Positions 53,021 to 62,241 of a DNA stretch of 64,000 nt are shown one piece after another (the first letter of the stretch is position 1; the number at the start of each line of letters is the position of its first letter). The notes under the pieces were generated by a model. The model searched no databases and had not been told where the DNA came from. It saw nothing but the letters and a program-made list of their open reading frames with translations. The DNA is from Flagellimonas onchidii. GTDB lineage: Bacteria; Bacteroidota; Bacteroidia; Flavobacteriales; Flavobacteriaceae. A program made the position numbers and the translations under genes. Location: positions 1 through 64,000 of the forward strand of contig NZ_SRXX01000016.1 of the NCBI RefSeq assembly GCF_004804315.1, written 5' to 3'.

Positions 53021-53803
53021 TTATTTAGATTTAGAGAATAGCCATGCCAACAATTCGGGTTCAGCGAAGGCGTTGTCCCAGCTGTTGTGTCCCACTCCAT
53101 CATATACAGAATATTTCACATCGGCCCCTAGGGCCTTCATAGCTTTTACCATTTGGGATGAGTATTTTTCAGGAACCACTTGATTATCGCTCCCGTGGAA
53201 AACCCACCAATAGGGCTTTCTAAGTTTCTTGGATATTTCGGGGTTTGCCCCTCCACAGATAGGAAGAGCCGCGGCAAACATCTTGGGATTTCTTCTGACC
53301 AGTTCAAAGGTTCCCATTCCTCCCATGGAGAGCCCCCCAACATAAATCCTTTTCTTGTCCAATTTATAAGTCTTCTTTAAATGCTTCAGTAAACCCTCCA
53401 ACAATATCATGTCGTTGGTTGGCTCTGCATCCTTATAAAAAATAAACTCCCTGTTCGGAAAATCTCCTTCAACATCGATTTTCGCCCATGAACTTTGAGC
53501 TTTACATTGAGGAAAAACAACTATGGCTTTGTATTTACTCCTTAATTCGTCTTTCAAAAACAATTTGGAACCATGGACCAACTGAGCCTCATTATCATTT
53601 CCACGTTCCCCTGAGCCATGCAAGAACAGTATCAAAGGATATTTTTTTGAAGCATCGAAATCTTTGGGAAGCAACAAGCGATAAGGAATACTTTCACCAT
53701 TTTTCTCAAAAACCTTTTTTTGATATTCAGAAAGATCCTGAGCCACTATTGAACCACAGAACAAAAAAAGTAAGACCAAATTTATTGAGGCGAAACATTT
53801 CAT
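53021..53803 (-). CDS. Exported alpha/beta-hydrolase (esterase, prolyl-oligopeptidase-like)
   Basis: The 260-residue protein has a signal peptide (about 1-21, ending SIVAQ) and YPLILFLHGSGERGND as oxyanion segment. GGLSMGGMG holds the nucleophile; later HGSDNQVVP and GVGHNSWDNA supply Asp and His. It resembles feruloyl/acetyl esterase-like phospholipase-carboxylesterase proteins. It lies 7 bases from the exonuclease gene. Confidence 0.88.
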   Translation of the reverse strand: MKCFASINLVLLFLFCGSIVAQDLSEYQKKVFEKNGESIPYRLLLPKDFDASKKYPLILFLHGSGERGNDNEAQLVHGSKLFLKDELRSKYKAIVVFPQCKAQSSWAKIDVEGDFPNREFIFYKDAEPTNDMILLEGLLKHLKKTYKLDKKRIYVGGLSMGGMGTFELVRRNPKMFAAALPICGGANPEISKKLRKPYWWVFHGSDNQVVPEKYSSQMVKAMKALGADVKYSVYDGVGHNSWDNAFAEPELLAWLFSKSK

Positions 53804-53869
53804 TTACGGGTGTATTGAATTGAGCCTCTAAGGTAATAATAGTGGAAAGAAAAAAATGACTTTTTATGC

Positions 53870-55228
53870 TTAGATTTCCCTATTTACGTCCCAAGATTCC
53901 AAATAATCTGCAACGGTCTTAACGAACATACCTCCCAAGGCACCGTTCACCACTCTGTGATCATAACTATGAGAAAGAAACATTTTACTTCTTATACCAA
54001 TGTATTCGCCCTGATCGGTTTCTATCACCGAAGGCATTTTTCTGATTGCTCCGAGCGCCAAAATGCCAACTTGGGGCTGATTGATTATCGGAGTGCCAAA
54101 AACACTGCCAAATGAGCCGACATTTGTGACGGTATAGGTTCCATCTTTAATCTCATCTGGTTTTAATTGATTGTTTCTGGCCCTATTGGCCAAGTCATTA
54201 ACGGTTTTGGCCATGCCTACCAAATTAAGTTGGTCAGCATTTTTAATGACCGGAACAATAAGATTTCCGTCTGGCAATGCTGCTGCCATACCCAAATTGA
54301 TGTTTTTCTTTTTGATAACATTATCTCCATCCAAAGAAATATTTATCAATGGGTACTTTTTAATAGCAACGGCAACGGCTTCCATAAATATTGGCGTGAA
54401 AGTCAATTTTTCGCCTTCGCGTTGCTCAAATTCTTTTTTGACCTTATTCCGCCAATTGACAACATTGGTCACATCTACCTCGATAAAACTCTGCACATGC
54501 GCAGAGGTAGAAATGCTATCTACCATATGCTGGGCAATAAGTTTGCCCATTCTTGTCAACGGAATTACCTCATCTCCATCTGTCACCGGAACAGGTGATG
54601 CTTTCGAAGTTTCCGGTACTGCTTTAGTTGTTTCAGTTTTTACAGGTACTTGGACGGTTTCATCCTTACTTGGTGCCTTAGTAACGGAAGGGTTGCCTTT
54701 GGTAGAACGGTTTTTCAAGAATGCCTTTATGTCATTTTTTGTTACCCTTCCTTCTTTTCCAGTACCTATAATGGATTCCAATTCTTCCATTGACACTCCT
54801 TCCTCCTTTGCAATATTCTTTACCAAAGGAGAATAAAAACGTTCAGAACTTGAAAAATCATGACCTGTGCTGGATACAGATTCAGCAACCTGAACTATTT
54901 GACCTTCCAATATAGCTACTGGTTCTTCGATATCTTCTATTTCATCTGTGGAATCCGCACCATTGCTTAAAGCTTCTGGTGCATCCCCCTCCATTTGGAT
55001 TACCGCTACGACTTCTCCAACCTTAATAACATCATCGACATTAAATCGTTTTTCCAACAACACCCCCTCTACCTCACTGGGCACTTCAGAATCCACCTTA
55101 TCGGTTGCAATTTCAAATACTGCTTCGTCCAATTCGATGGTATCCCCAACTTCTTTTAACCAAGTTGTCAATGTTGCTTCTGCAACACTTTCTCCCATCT
55201 GCGGTAATTTCAATTCAAATTTTGACAT
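53870..55228 (-). CDS. Dihydrolipoamide acyltransferase (E2), branched-chain/2-oxo acid type
   Basis: The 452-residue E2 has one lipoyl domain (about 1-80, lipoylated K44 in ATDKVDSE). A peripheral-subunit-binding domain (about 130-168, PLVKNIAKEEGVSMEELESI) and a Pro/Thr-rich linker follow. The acyltransferase core ends with SHSYDHRVVNGALGG (catalytic His-Asp). Without adjacent E1 or E3 genes the substrate is not certain; a branched-chain or pyruvate type is likely. The upstream gap carries no gene. Confidence 0.9.
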   Translation of the reverse strand: MSKFELKLPQMGESVAEATLTTWLKEVGDTIELDEAVFEIATDKVDSEVPSEVEGVLLEKRFNVDDVIKVGEVVAVIQMEGDAPEALSNGADSTDEIEDIEEPVAILEGQIVQVAESVSSTGHDFSSSERFYSPLVKNIAKEEGVSMEELESIIGTGKEGRVTKNDIKAFLKNRSTKGNPSVTKAPSKDETVQVPVKTETTKAVPETSKASPVPVTDGDEVIPLTRMGKLIAQHMVDSISTSAHVQSFIEVDVTNVVNWRNKVKKEFEQREGEKLTFTPIFMEAVAVAIKKYPLINISLDGDNVIKKKNINLGMAAALPDGNLIVPVIKNADQLNLVGMAKTVNDLANRARNNQLKPDEIKDGTYTVTNVGSFGSVFGTPIINQPQVGILALGAIRKMPSVIETDQGEYIGIRSKMFLSHSYDHRVVNGALGGMFVKTVADYLESWDVNREI

Positions 55229-55323
55229 ATTCTTATCTAACGAAGTAATATTGACTTATATTTTGCAAAAATAGCAAAGAATTCGTCTTATTTTTAATTT
55301 ATATGTATTATTTTCAATTCGCA

Positions 55324-55944
55324 TCAGTTCGCTTTAATTGAATTTTCAAAAGGTACCCTGTTCAATATGCTCCTGCCTAAAGTCACCTCATCCGCATACT
55401 CCAGTTCATCTCCTACTGAAATTCCTCTTGCTATGGTGGAAGTCTCAACATTCAATCCTTCAAGTTGTTTATAAATGTAAAAATTCGTGGTATCGCCCTC
55501 CATTGTTGAACTCAATGCAAAAATAAGTTCTTTGACATCTTCTTCCTTAACTCTTTTGATCAAGGATACGATGTTCAAATCTTGTGGCCCCACTCCTTCC
55601 ATGGGTGATATTTTACCCCCCAGCACATGATAAAGACCATTATACTGGCTTGTGCTTTCAATAGCCATTACATCTCGAATATCTTCTACTACGCACACCA
55701 AACTCCTATCTCTTTTGGAATTAGAGCAGATTTCACATGTTTCGGTGTCAGAAATATTGTGACAAGTTTTACAAAAATTAACCTCATCCCTTAGTTGCAA
55801 CAATGCTTCTGAAAGCAAGTGTGTACGCTCTTCGGGTTGTTTGAGCAAATGCAGCACCAATCGAAGTGCAGTTCGCCTCCCTATCCCAGGTAACTGGGAC
55901 ATTTCATAAACCGCATTTTCCAAAATTTTTGATGAAAACTCCAT
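55324..55944 (-). CDS. recR: Recombination protein RecR
   Basis: The 206-residue protein has the helix-hairpin-helix [17 protein letters not shown], the zinc finger [16 protein letters not shown] and a Toprim domain with [11 protein letters not shown] and [15 protein letters not shown] elements. It acts with RecO and RecF in gap repair. It is divergent from the symporter gene. Confidence 0.96.
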   Translation of the reverse strand: MEFSSKILENAVYEMSQLPGIGRRTALRLVLHLLKQPEERTHLLSEALLQLRDEVNFCKTCHNISDTETCEICSNSKRDRSLVCVVEDIRDVMAIESTSQYNGLYHVLGGKISPMEGVGPQDLNIVSLIKRVKEEDVKELIFALSSTMEGDTTNFYIYKQLEGLNVETSTIARGISVGDELEYADEVTLGRSILNRVPFENSIKAN

Positions 55945-55988
55945 AAAATCTAATGTTATGCAAAATTACGATTTTAGCGTTACCGATT

Positions 55989-55996
55989 TACTTTTG
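55989..55996 (+). promoter_or_regulatory. -7 promoter element of the symporter gene
   Basis: TACTTTTG matches TAnnTTTG and lies 24 bases before the ATG at 56021. It makes the upstream ATG at 55958 unlikely as start, because that codon would precede the transcript. Confidence 0.55.
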
Positions 55997-56020
55997 TATT
56001 TTGCAAATCAAACACATTCT

Positions 56021-57490
56021 ATGACAGCCACCCAGATTCTATTGCTCATCGGTGCTTATTTTTTGGTATTGATGATTATTTCCTATTTCACAGGGAAGAA
56101 CGATTCCAACGCAGATTTTTTTAAAGCCGGTAAACAATCTCCATGGTATTTGGTAGCCTTCGGAATGGTCGGCGCCTCACTCTCTGGGGTAACCTTTATT
56201 TCGGTCCCAGGATGGGTCGAGGATTCACAGTTTGGATATATGCAGGTGGTACTGGGTTATCTTTTCGGCTATTTTGTGGTAGCTTATGTATTGTTACCCT
56301 TGTATTACAAGTACAATCTCACATCTATCTATGAATATTTATTGGATAGATTTGGGGTGGTAAGCCAAAAGACCGGAGCCTTTTTCTTCTTTATTTCGAG
56401 GGTGTTGGGTGCATCTTTTAGGTTATACTTGGTCGCCATTGTATTACAACAGTTCGTTTTTGATGGTTTGGGCATTCGTTTTGAGTTTACAGTGGTCATT
56501 TCAATAGTACTAATTTGGGTCTACACCAATAGAGGGGGAATAAAGACCATCGTATGGACAGATACTCTGCAGACGCTATTCATGATTCTTGCAGTGGTAT
56601 TGTCCATAATTCTCATCAACAAAGAGCTGAATTGGAGTTTTGGTGAGTTTTTAGCTTCTGATGAATTAAAAGAATACAATAGATTTCTTTTTGTTGATAG
56701 TCTTTTGGACCGAAATCATTTTATAAAATCTTTTGTCGGAGGAATGTTTGTCACCATTTGCATGACCGGATTGGACCAAGATATGATGCAAAAGAACCTT
56801 ACCTGTAAAACCTTGAAGGATGCGCAAAAGAATATGGTGTCCTTTAGCCTAGTATTGGTAGGGGTCACTTTTCTTTTTATGTTGTTGGGTGCTTTACTTT
56901 TCATCTTTGCCAATAAAAATGGCATTACCATTCCACTAATGGATGGAGAGCCAAAATCTGACCTTTTGTTTCCAGAGATTGCCCTTAACAGTGGATTGGG
57001 GCTAACGCTGGCCATCACATTTATGCTAGGACTTATTGCAGCCGCCTACAGCAGCGCTGATAGCGCTTTGACCTCACTTACCACTTCATTTTGTGTTGAT
57101 TTTTTAAATGTGGAAAAGCAAACGGAGGAAAAGCAAAAGAAAACCAGAAAACGCACACATATCGCCATGAGCATTATGCTGATTTTGGTAATTATTTCGT
57201 TTAAGTATATTTTAAGTAGCAACGTAATCGACAGTCTTTTGACCGTGGCGGGATACACTTATGGCCCTCTTTTAGGGCTCTTTGCCTTTGGAATTTTCAC
57301 CAAACATCACATAAAAGACAAGTATGTTTGGGTGGTTGGATTACTTTCAGTGCTTGTTATATGGACTATTGCCAATATCCCTTCCGAATATCTGGGAGGA
57401 TATGTTATGGGATATGAGTTATTACCATTGAATGGGGTGCTGACCTTTTTTGGACTTTGGTTGATACGAACAAAACATACTACCCCTTAA
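56021..57490 (+). CDS. Sodium:solute symporter (SSS family)
   Basis: The start at 56021 gives 489 residues with about 13 membrane segments. The family pattern includes [46 protein letters not shown] and [18 protein letters not shown]. It imports a solute with Na+; the substrate cannot be told from sequence. The end overlaps the convergent CoA-binding gene by 4 bases. Confidence 0.92.
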   Translation: MTATQILLLIGAYFLVLMIISYFTGKNDSNADFFKAGKQSPWYLVAFGMVGASLSGVTFISVPGWVEDSQFGYMQVVLGYLFGYFVVAYVLLPLYYKYNLTSIYEYLLDRFGVVSQKTGAFFFFISRVLGASFRLYLVAIVLQQFVFDGLGIRFEFTVVISIVLIWVYTNRGGIKTIVWTDTLQTLFMILAVVLSIILINKELNWSFGEFLASDELKEYNRFLFVDSLLDRNHFIKSFVGGMFVTICMTGLDQDMMQKNLTCKTLKDAQKNMVSFSLVLVGVTFLFMLLGALLFIFANKNGITIPLMDGEPKSDLLFPEIALNSGLGLTLAITFMLGLIAAAYSSADSALTSLTTSFCVDFLNVEKQTEEKQKKTRKRTHIAMSIMLILVIISFKYILSSNVIDSLLTVAGYTYGPLLGLFAFGIFTKHHIKDKYVWVVGLLSVLVIWTIANIPSEYLGGYVMGYELLPLNGVLTFFGLWLIRTKHTTP

Positions 57491-57846
57491 TACTGTCCAG
57501 TAGCCAACAAAACCAACGTACATGCATTTTCAACTTTGATTCCAGCTTCATCAAGAATTTGGGCAAATTCAGGGTTTTCGGTTCCAGGATTAAAAATCAC
57601 CCTTTCAGGCTTAAGGTCAAGTATCTTATTGTAATACTCTTTTTGCCGTTTTGGGTTTAAATACAAAGTAATGGTATGTATATTTTGAAAATCATCTAGG
57701 TTGTTCTTAATTTGTATACCAGAAACAGTTCCCTCGCGCACCCCAAACGCAACGGTTTCCTTTTGGCTTTCAACCAATCTATGTATTGCCAAATTGCTGT
57801 ATCTACTCGGATTTAACGATGCTCCGAAAACAAGTGTGCCTGCCAT
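57487..57846 (-). CDS. CoA-binding domain protein (YccU type)
   Basis: The 119-residue Rossmann-like protein has [20 protein letters not shown] and [18 protein letters not shown]. It belongs to the small CoA-binding family found in many genomes; no catalytic site is known. It is convergent with the symporter. Confidence 0.88.
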   Translation of the reverse strand: MAGTLVFGASLNPSRYSNLAIHRLVESQKETVAFGVREGTVSGIQIKNNLDDFQNIHTITLYLNPKRQKEYYNKILDLKPERVIFNPGTENPEFAQILDEAGIKVENACTLVLLATGQY

Positions 57847-58170
57847 TTGTTAATTTATGTGTTAAACTAAACCAATGCTTGTAACTATTCCAAAAAAAAA
57901 CCGTCTATTGTACGTATAAGATTAATCATTGGTAAGTCTGTATTTTTTATAGTTAATGGTTAGTGTTTAGTATAGCTTATCAATGTAAAAGCCCTGGCGT
58001 TGCGATTGTTATCGTAAGTCAGGGTTTATCTTTTGTATGACTTTCCCCCAATAACTTACAAACTGTGACCTCTAAGGGTTTTGTTAAAAAGTGTTAAACC
58101 CAAGCCAAGGTGTAACATTCCCATAACAATATCGTCTAGTAGACATCATCAATCAAAAACAAACGAACTC
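57847..58170. other. Gap upstream of the TonB-type receptor gene
   Basis: No gene is seen. An imperfect hairpin at about 57992-58024 (CCCTG and ATCG arms flanking a 4-base loop) stands free of any obvious 3' end and could be a small structured RNA or the end of a short transcript. The leader of the receptor gene lies from about 58050 on. Confidence 0.35.
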
Positions 58171-60624
58171 ATGAAAAGGGTAATTCTACTTTTCGCGCTG
58201 TTCTTATGCAGTGCACATTCTACAATCTTCGCAGCAACCAATGACAACGAACCTCCAATAGGCTCTATTTCAGGGATTGTTATCGACAACGATTTAAAAC
58301 AACCTGTTGCTTATGCGGCAATTGTTGTTAAATCTGAAGACGGTACACAAACCATTACTGGTGGTATTACTGCTGACGACGGAACTTTTGAAATCAAAAA
58401 GTTACCAGAAGGTACATTTGTGTTGGAAGTTCAATTCATCGGATACAAAACACACACCCAAAAATTGATTATTACCAAAAGAAACCGAAAAGTAAATGTT
58501 GGCACCATAACACTTACGGAAGAAACAGCAAAGCTAGACGAAGTTGAGGTAGTTGCTGAACGCACGACCATTGAACAACGAGTTGACCGTAAGGTAATCA
58601 ATGTTGGAAAAGATTTGACCACTGCAGGTGCTACTGCTTCGGATATCATGAACAATATTCCTTCTGTGAATGTTGATTCTCAGACCGGAGATATAAGTAT
58701 GAGAGGAAATTCCAATGTACGGGTAATGGTCGACGGAAAATTGTCCAATGTACCCGTTGCACAGCTGCTTAGGCAAATTCCTTCTACTTCCATCAAGTCC
58801 ATTGAATTGATAACTAACCCCTCGGCCAAGTACAACCCTGAAGGCATGAGCGGAATTATCAATATTGTCCTTCATAAAAATGCCAATATAGGATTTAACG
58901 GCAGTATCACAACTGGTCTTACCAAGAGCATAGAGGCCAAATTCAATTCATCCATTGATCTTAACTACCGAAACGGAAAATTCAATTTCTATGGCAATTA
59001 CGGTAACAATATTGGAAAATATGTGAATAACGGAACAATATTAAGGCTTGATGAAAACTCGTTACAGAAGTTTGATTTTTTCAACAACAACAAATCGCAT
59101 TTGTATAAGGCAGGGGTAGATTTCTATTTGAATGATAAAAACACCATTTCCATATTTACCAATCAAAATATATTCGATGGTAAAGGCGAAGGCATCACAG
59201 GAGTCACGTACAACAACGATTTAGCAAGAAACCTTACCCAGTTTTTCAATGATGTAAGTGACAATACCAGTCAGCAGTACAATTTCAACTATAAACTTGA
59301 TTTTAAAAAGGAAGGTCACAACATAGAACTAGAAGTAGACCACAACACTTTTGAAAGTGGTCAGGATGCAAATTTCAGGTCTACCGGAGCCACCTTATTT
59401 CCCGATTATATGGATTTTGTGGATACTGACCGAACTCAGACCATTGCCAATCTAGATTATGTAAATCCGTTGGATAGTATTTCCAAAATAGAAATTGGCT
59501 TGGAATCCAGAAATTTTGAGACTGACGTGGACTACTCCTCAACAGGTCTGTCACCAAGCCCCAATGGCGATCTGGTGCAAACACCAAGCAGGGATTTTGT
59601 TTACAATATGGATATATATTCAGCATACGCTACCTTTAGCCAAAACAGGCAAAAATGGTCATATCAGATTGGAGTACGCATTGAAGATGTTGAGGTAAAA
59701 GCTGATACAAATACGGTAAGGGCGTTTACGGACAAATATACACAGGTTTATCCTTCCGCCTTTCTCACTTATAATCCAAGTGAAAAAAATCAATGGCAAG
59801 TTAGTTATAGTAAACGTGTGGACAGACCTGGTTTGGGTCAAGTAAACCCTATTAGGGAATGGGCCACTCCTTTGATTTCATCTTTTGGAAGTCCAAGTTT
59901 GGAACCCCAGTTCACCAACTCATACGAAATGAACTATACCAGAAGAATCAAAAACGGAAGCATTACAGCAGGTATCTTCTACAGATCAATATCCGACGAG
60001 ATAAATAGGGCAGTCTACGTTGACCGACTTGATTTTAATAAATTGATTCTGACCTTTGACAATTTCGATAATACATCCGCCTACGGCTTTGAGCTTTCTA
60101 CAAACTACAAACCGTTGAAATGGTGGAGCATCAATGGGAGCTTTGACTATTACTCACAAACCCAACGTGGTATTACAGAAAGTTTGAATCCTGATATTTC
60201 AAATCCAACGGAAGATGATATCACTATTGAAAACGTGGAGGTAGATAATAATGCGTGGAATCTTCGAATGAACAACAGTTTTACCGTGACTAAAAAACTT
60301 ACACTCCAAGCGTTTGGTTTTTACAGGGGACAAAACAGAACACTTCAATTTGAGGTACGACCCATGTATTTTGTGAATCTTGGAGCACGTTACAGTTTTG
60401 CTCAAGGCAAGGGAACGTTAAGTTTTAATTACAACGACATATTCAATACCATGCGATTTGCATTTGATGGTCAACGTCCTTATTTGCAAGAAGGTGGATT
60501 CAACTGGGAAAGCAACAATGTCTATGTAGGCCTCAACTATCGCTTCGGAGGCGGCAAGTATAGAGCCAAACAACGTAAACGAAGAGATAGCAATACTAAA
60601 CAATCCAGTGGGGGCATCTTGTAA
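58171..60624 (+). CDS. TonB-dependent receptor, OMP beta-barrel_3 type
   Basis: The start at 58171 gives a clear signal peptide (KRVILLFALFLCSAHSTIFA) in an 817-residue protein. A carboxypeptidase-regulatory-like domain (about 32-110, GIVIDNDLKQPVAYAAI) precedes a plug (IMNNIPSVNVDSQTGDISMRG) and a 22-strand-type barrel ending YVGLNYRFGGG, then a basic tail of about 25 residues. It is an outer-membrane transporter or receptor; the ligand is unknown, and no SusD partner lies next to it. A strong terminator follows. Confidence 0.9.
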   Translation: MKRVILLFALFLCSAHSTIFAATNDNEPPIGSISGIVIDNDLKQPVAYAAIVVKSEDGTQTITGGITADDGTFEIKKLPEGTFVLEVQFIGYKTHTQKLIITKRNRKVNVGTITLTEETAKLDEVEVVAERTTIEQRVDRKVINVGKDLTTAGATASDIMNNIPSVNVDSQTGDISMRGNSNVRVMVDGKLSNVPVAQLLRQIPSTSIKSIELITNPSAKYNPEGMSGIINIVLHKNANIGFNGSITTGLTKSIEAKFNSSIDLNYRNGKFNFYGNYGNNIGKYVNNGTILRLDENSLQKFDFFNNNKSHLYKAGVDFYLNDKNTISIFTNQNIFDGKGEGITGVTYNNDLARNLTQFFNDVSDNTSQQYNFNYKLDFKKEGHNIELEVDHNTFESGQDANFRSTGATLFPDYMDFVDTDRTQTIANLDYVNPLDSISKIEIGLESRNFETDVDYSSTGLSPSPNGDLVQTPSRDFVYNMDIYSAYATFSQNRQKWSYQIGVRIEDVEVKADTNTVRAFTDKYTQVYPSAFLTYNPSEKNQWQVSYSKRVDRPGLGQVNPIREWATPLISSFGSPSLEPQFTNSYEMNYTRRIKNGSITAGIFYRSISDEINRAVYVDRLDFNKLILTFDNFDNTSAYGFELSTNYKPLKWWSINGSFDYYSQTQRGITESLNPDISNPTEDDITIENVEVDNNAWNLRMNNSFTVTKKLTLQAFGFYRGQNRTLQFEVRPMYFVNLGARYSFAQGKGTLSFNYNDIFNTMRFAFDGQRPYLQEGGFNWESNNVYVGLNYRFGGGKYRAKQRKRRDSNTKQSSGGIL

Positions 60625-60686
60625 ATCATATCTGATATTCCTTGTGTAGCGTGTTGGTTGGTTAATCTATCAAGGTTTATCATTTA

Positions 60687-60717
60687 AAAACCCCGATCCT
60701 TTAAGGATCGGGGTTTT
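60687..60717. terminator. Bidirectional terminator
   Basis: A perfect 15-bp inverted repeat (AAAACCCCGATCCTT and its complement) has one central base and is followed by ATTTTTT. It serves the receptor gene on plus and the FabH-like gene on minus. Confidence 0.9.
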
Positions 60718-60738
60718 ATTTTTTAATCATTACGGTTG

Positions 60739-61746
60739 TCACCACTTTATGATAACACTCCCCCAAGTAAATCCGCTTCCAAAAGCAGCAAGAACAACAA
60801 CATCACCTTCGCTGATTTTTCCTGATTCCCAAGCTTCGGTCAAAGCAATGGGTATTGAGGCTGCAGTGGTATTTCCATAACTCATAATGTTGTTAAAGAC
60901 TTGGTCATCAGAAAGCCCAAATTTCTTCTGAACAAACTGTGATATGCGCAAATTGGCCTGATGCGGAATAAGCATATCAATATCTTGAGGCCCCAAGTTG
61001 TTGGTCTGAAGTCCCTCCATAATCACCTCGCTAAACCGCACTACCGCGTTTTTGAACACAAATTGACCATTCATATATGGGTAATAGGAAGTATCCTCAG
61101 GGTCTTCATCATTTATAATATCGGTCACCCATCGTTTTCCCATTCCAGGCGCTATCAAGGAGAGTTCCTCGGCATGTTGACCTTCCGAATGCAAGTGGGT
61201 GGATAATATACCTTTTGAAGTGTCCTCCTCTCTGGTGAGTACTGCAGCACCAGCTCCATCACCAAAAATGACTGATACACCCCTCCCCCTCGTTGTCATA
61301 TCCAATCCATGGGAATGTAATTCTGAGCCAATCACCAGAACATTCTTATACATGCCACTTTTAATGTATTGGTCAGCAACGGAAACACCATAAACAAAAC
61401 CAGAGCATTGGTTTCTCACATCCAGGGCACCAACAGTCATAAGACCAAGGTCGCGCTGAACCAGTACACCAGGTCCAGGGAAATAATAATCTGGACTCAA
61501 TGTCGCAAAAACAATGAAATCTATATCGTTTTTATCAATTCCGGCTCTATCAATAGCAATCTGGGCTGCTTTGACCCCCATAGATGTTGTGGTATCGGTT
61601 CCTTTGACCACATGTCTTCTTTCCTTAATTCCAGTGCGTTCCTGAATCCATTCGTCATTTGTGTCCATTAATTTGGACAAATCATTATTGGTCACCACAT
61701 TTTCAGGCACATAAAACCCTAGACCCGCAATTTTCGAATTGTACAT
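60739..61746 (-). CDS. fabH: 3-oxoacyl-ACP synthase III-like enzyme
   Basis: The 335-residue thiolase-fold condensing enzyme has its nucleophile in DVRNQCSGF, IPHQANLRI and SYGNTTAASIP (Cys-His-Asn triad). Family members start fatty acid synthesis or make acyl derivatives. Since Bacteroidota often hold several FabH copies, this may not be the main one: its TRGRGVSVIFGDGAGA stretch and DEDPEDTSYYPYMNG insert differ from the shortest housekeeping forms. Confidence 0.88.
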   Translation of the reverse strand: MYNSKIAGLGFYVPENVVTNNDLSKLMDTNDEWIQERTGIKERRHVVKGTDTTTSMGVKAAQIAIDRAGIDKNDIDFIVFATLSPDYYFPGPGVLVQRDLGLMTVGALDVRNQCSGFVYGVSVADQYIKSGMYKNVLVIGSELHSHGLDMTTRGRGVSVIFGDGAGAAVLTREEDTSKGILSTHLHSEGQHAEELSLIAPGMGKRWVTDIINDEDPEDTSYYPYMNGQFVFKNAVVRFSEVIMEGLQTNNLGPQDIDMLIPHQANLRISQFVQKKFGLSDDQVFNNIMSYGNTTAASIPIALTEAWESGKISEGDVVVLAAFGSGFTWGSVIIKW

Positions 61747-62241
61747 AATATATACTTTAGGTAATTACTTACAAAGCTGGAGCTATTCAATGGAAAAGTA
61801 AAAAATATATCTAAGGAAGAATGAAAATAGCAGAAAAATAGTTCACCAGATTGGCATATTTCCATCTAAAGATATAGTTCGCAGACATTCAAAGCTGTGA
61901 GCTATTATCTTATACCTTTCCAAAACTTGATTATAATTGTTTAACAAATAAATTCACATACATAAACACAATTAAAAAGAAAACGCATCTTCGGGCGAAA
62001 ATGCGTTTTCCACAACCTAACCAATAAATAAACAAACTAGTTGTAGCATGAATCTATCTCATAGCAATTTCTACAACAATTCAAATATCATAATTTGTTT
62101 AATTATTTTATAATAAAATTAAACAATATTTTGTTAAAACTAACTTAGACAAGTTTAGGAGCTATCGAATGCCAGTTTGTCATATACTCTATTCTGGTAT
62201 TTTTTTTGTCATTACACAGAAATAAAGAAAACTATTAAACA
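61747..62241. other. Divergent control region between the FabH-like gene and htpG
   Basis: No gene is seen. It holds a strong hairpin (61979-62010), a longer-range inverted repeat GTTGTAG/CTACAAC (62040-62046 with 62071-62077), and TGCCAGTTTGTCA (62170-62182), a near-symmetric TGnCA-N3-TGnCA motif about 60 bases before htpG. The last could be a stress-regulator site; the htpG promoter should lie just downstream of it. Confidence 0.45.
61979..62010. ncRNA. Free-standing strong hairpin, possible small RNA end or leader structure
   Basis: GAAAACGCAT pairs with ATGCGTTTTC around an inner TTCG/CGAA stem with a GG tip. It lies 230 bases upstream of htpG and belongs to no visible gene end. It is reported as structure only. 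Confidence 0.3.

Noticed and set aside
55958..56020. 22-codon N-terminal extension of the symporter
   Set aside because: A -7 element lies inside it, and the first membrane segment starts right after the ATG at 56021.
57992..58024. Sigma-54-like promoter (TGGC and TTGC-like bases)
   Set aside because: The spacing between the two elements is wrong, and the bases are better explained by the hairpin.
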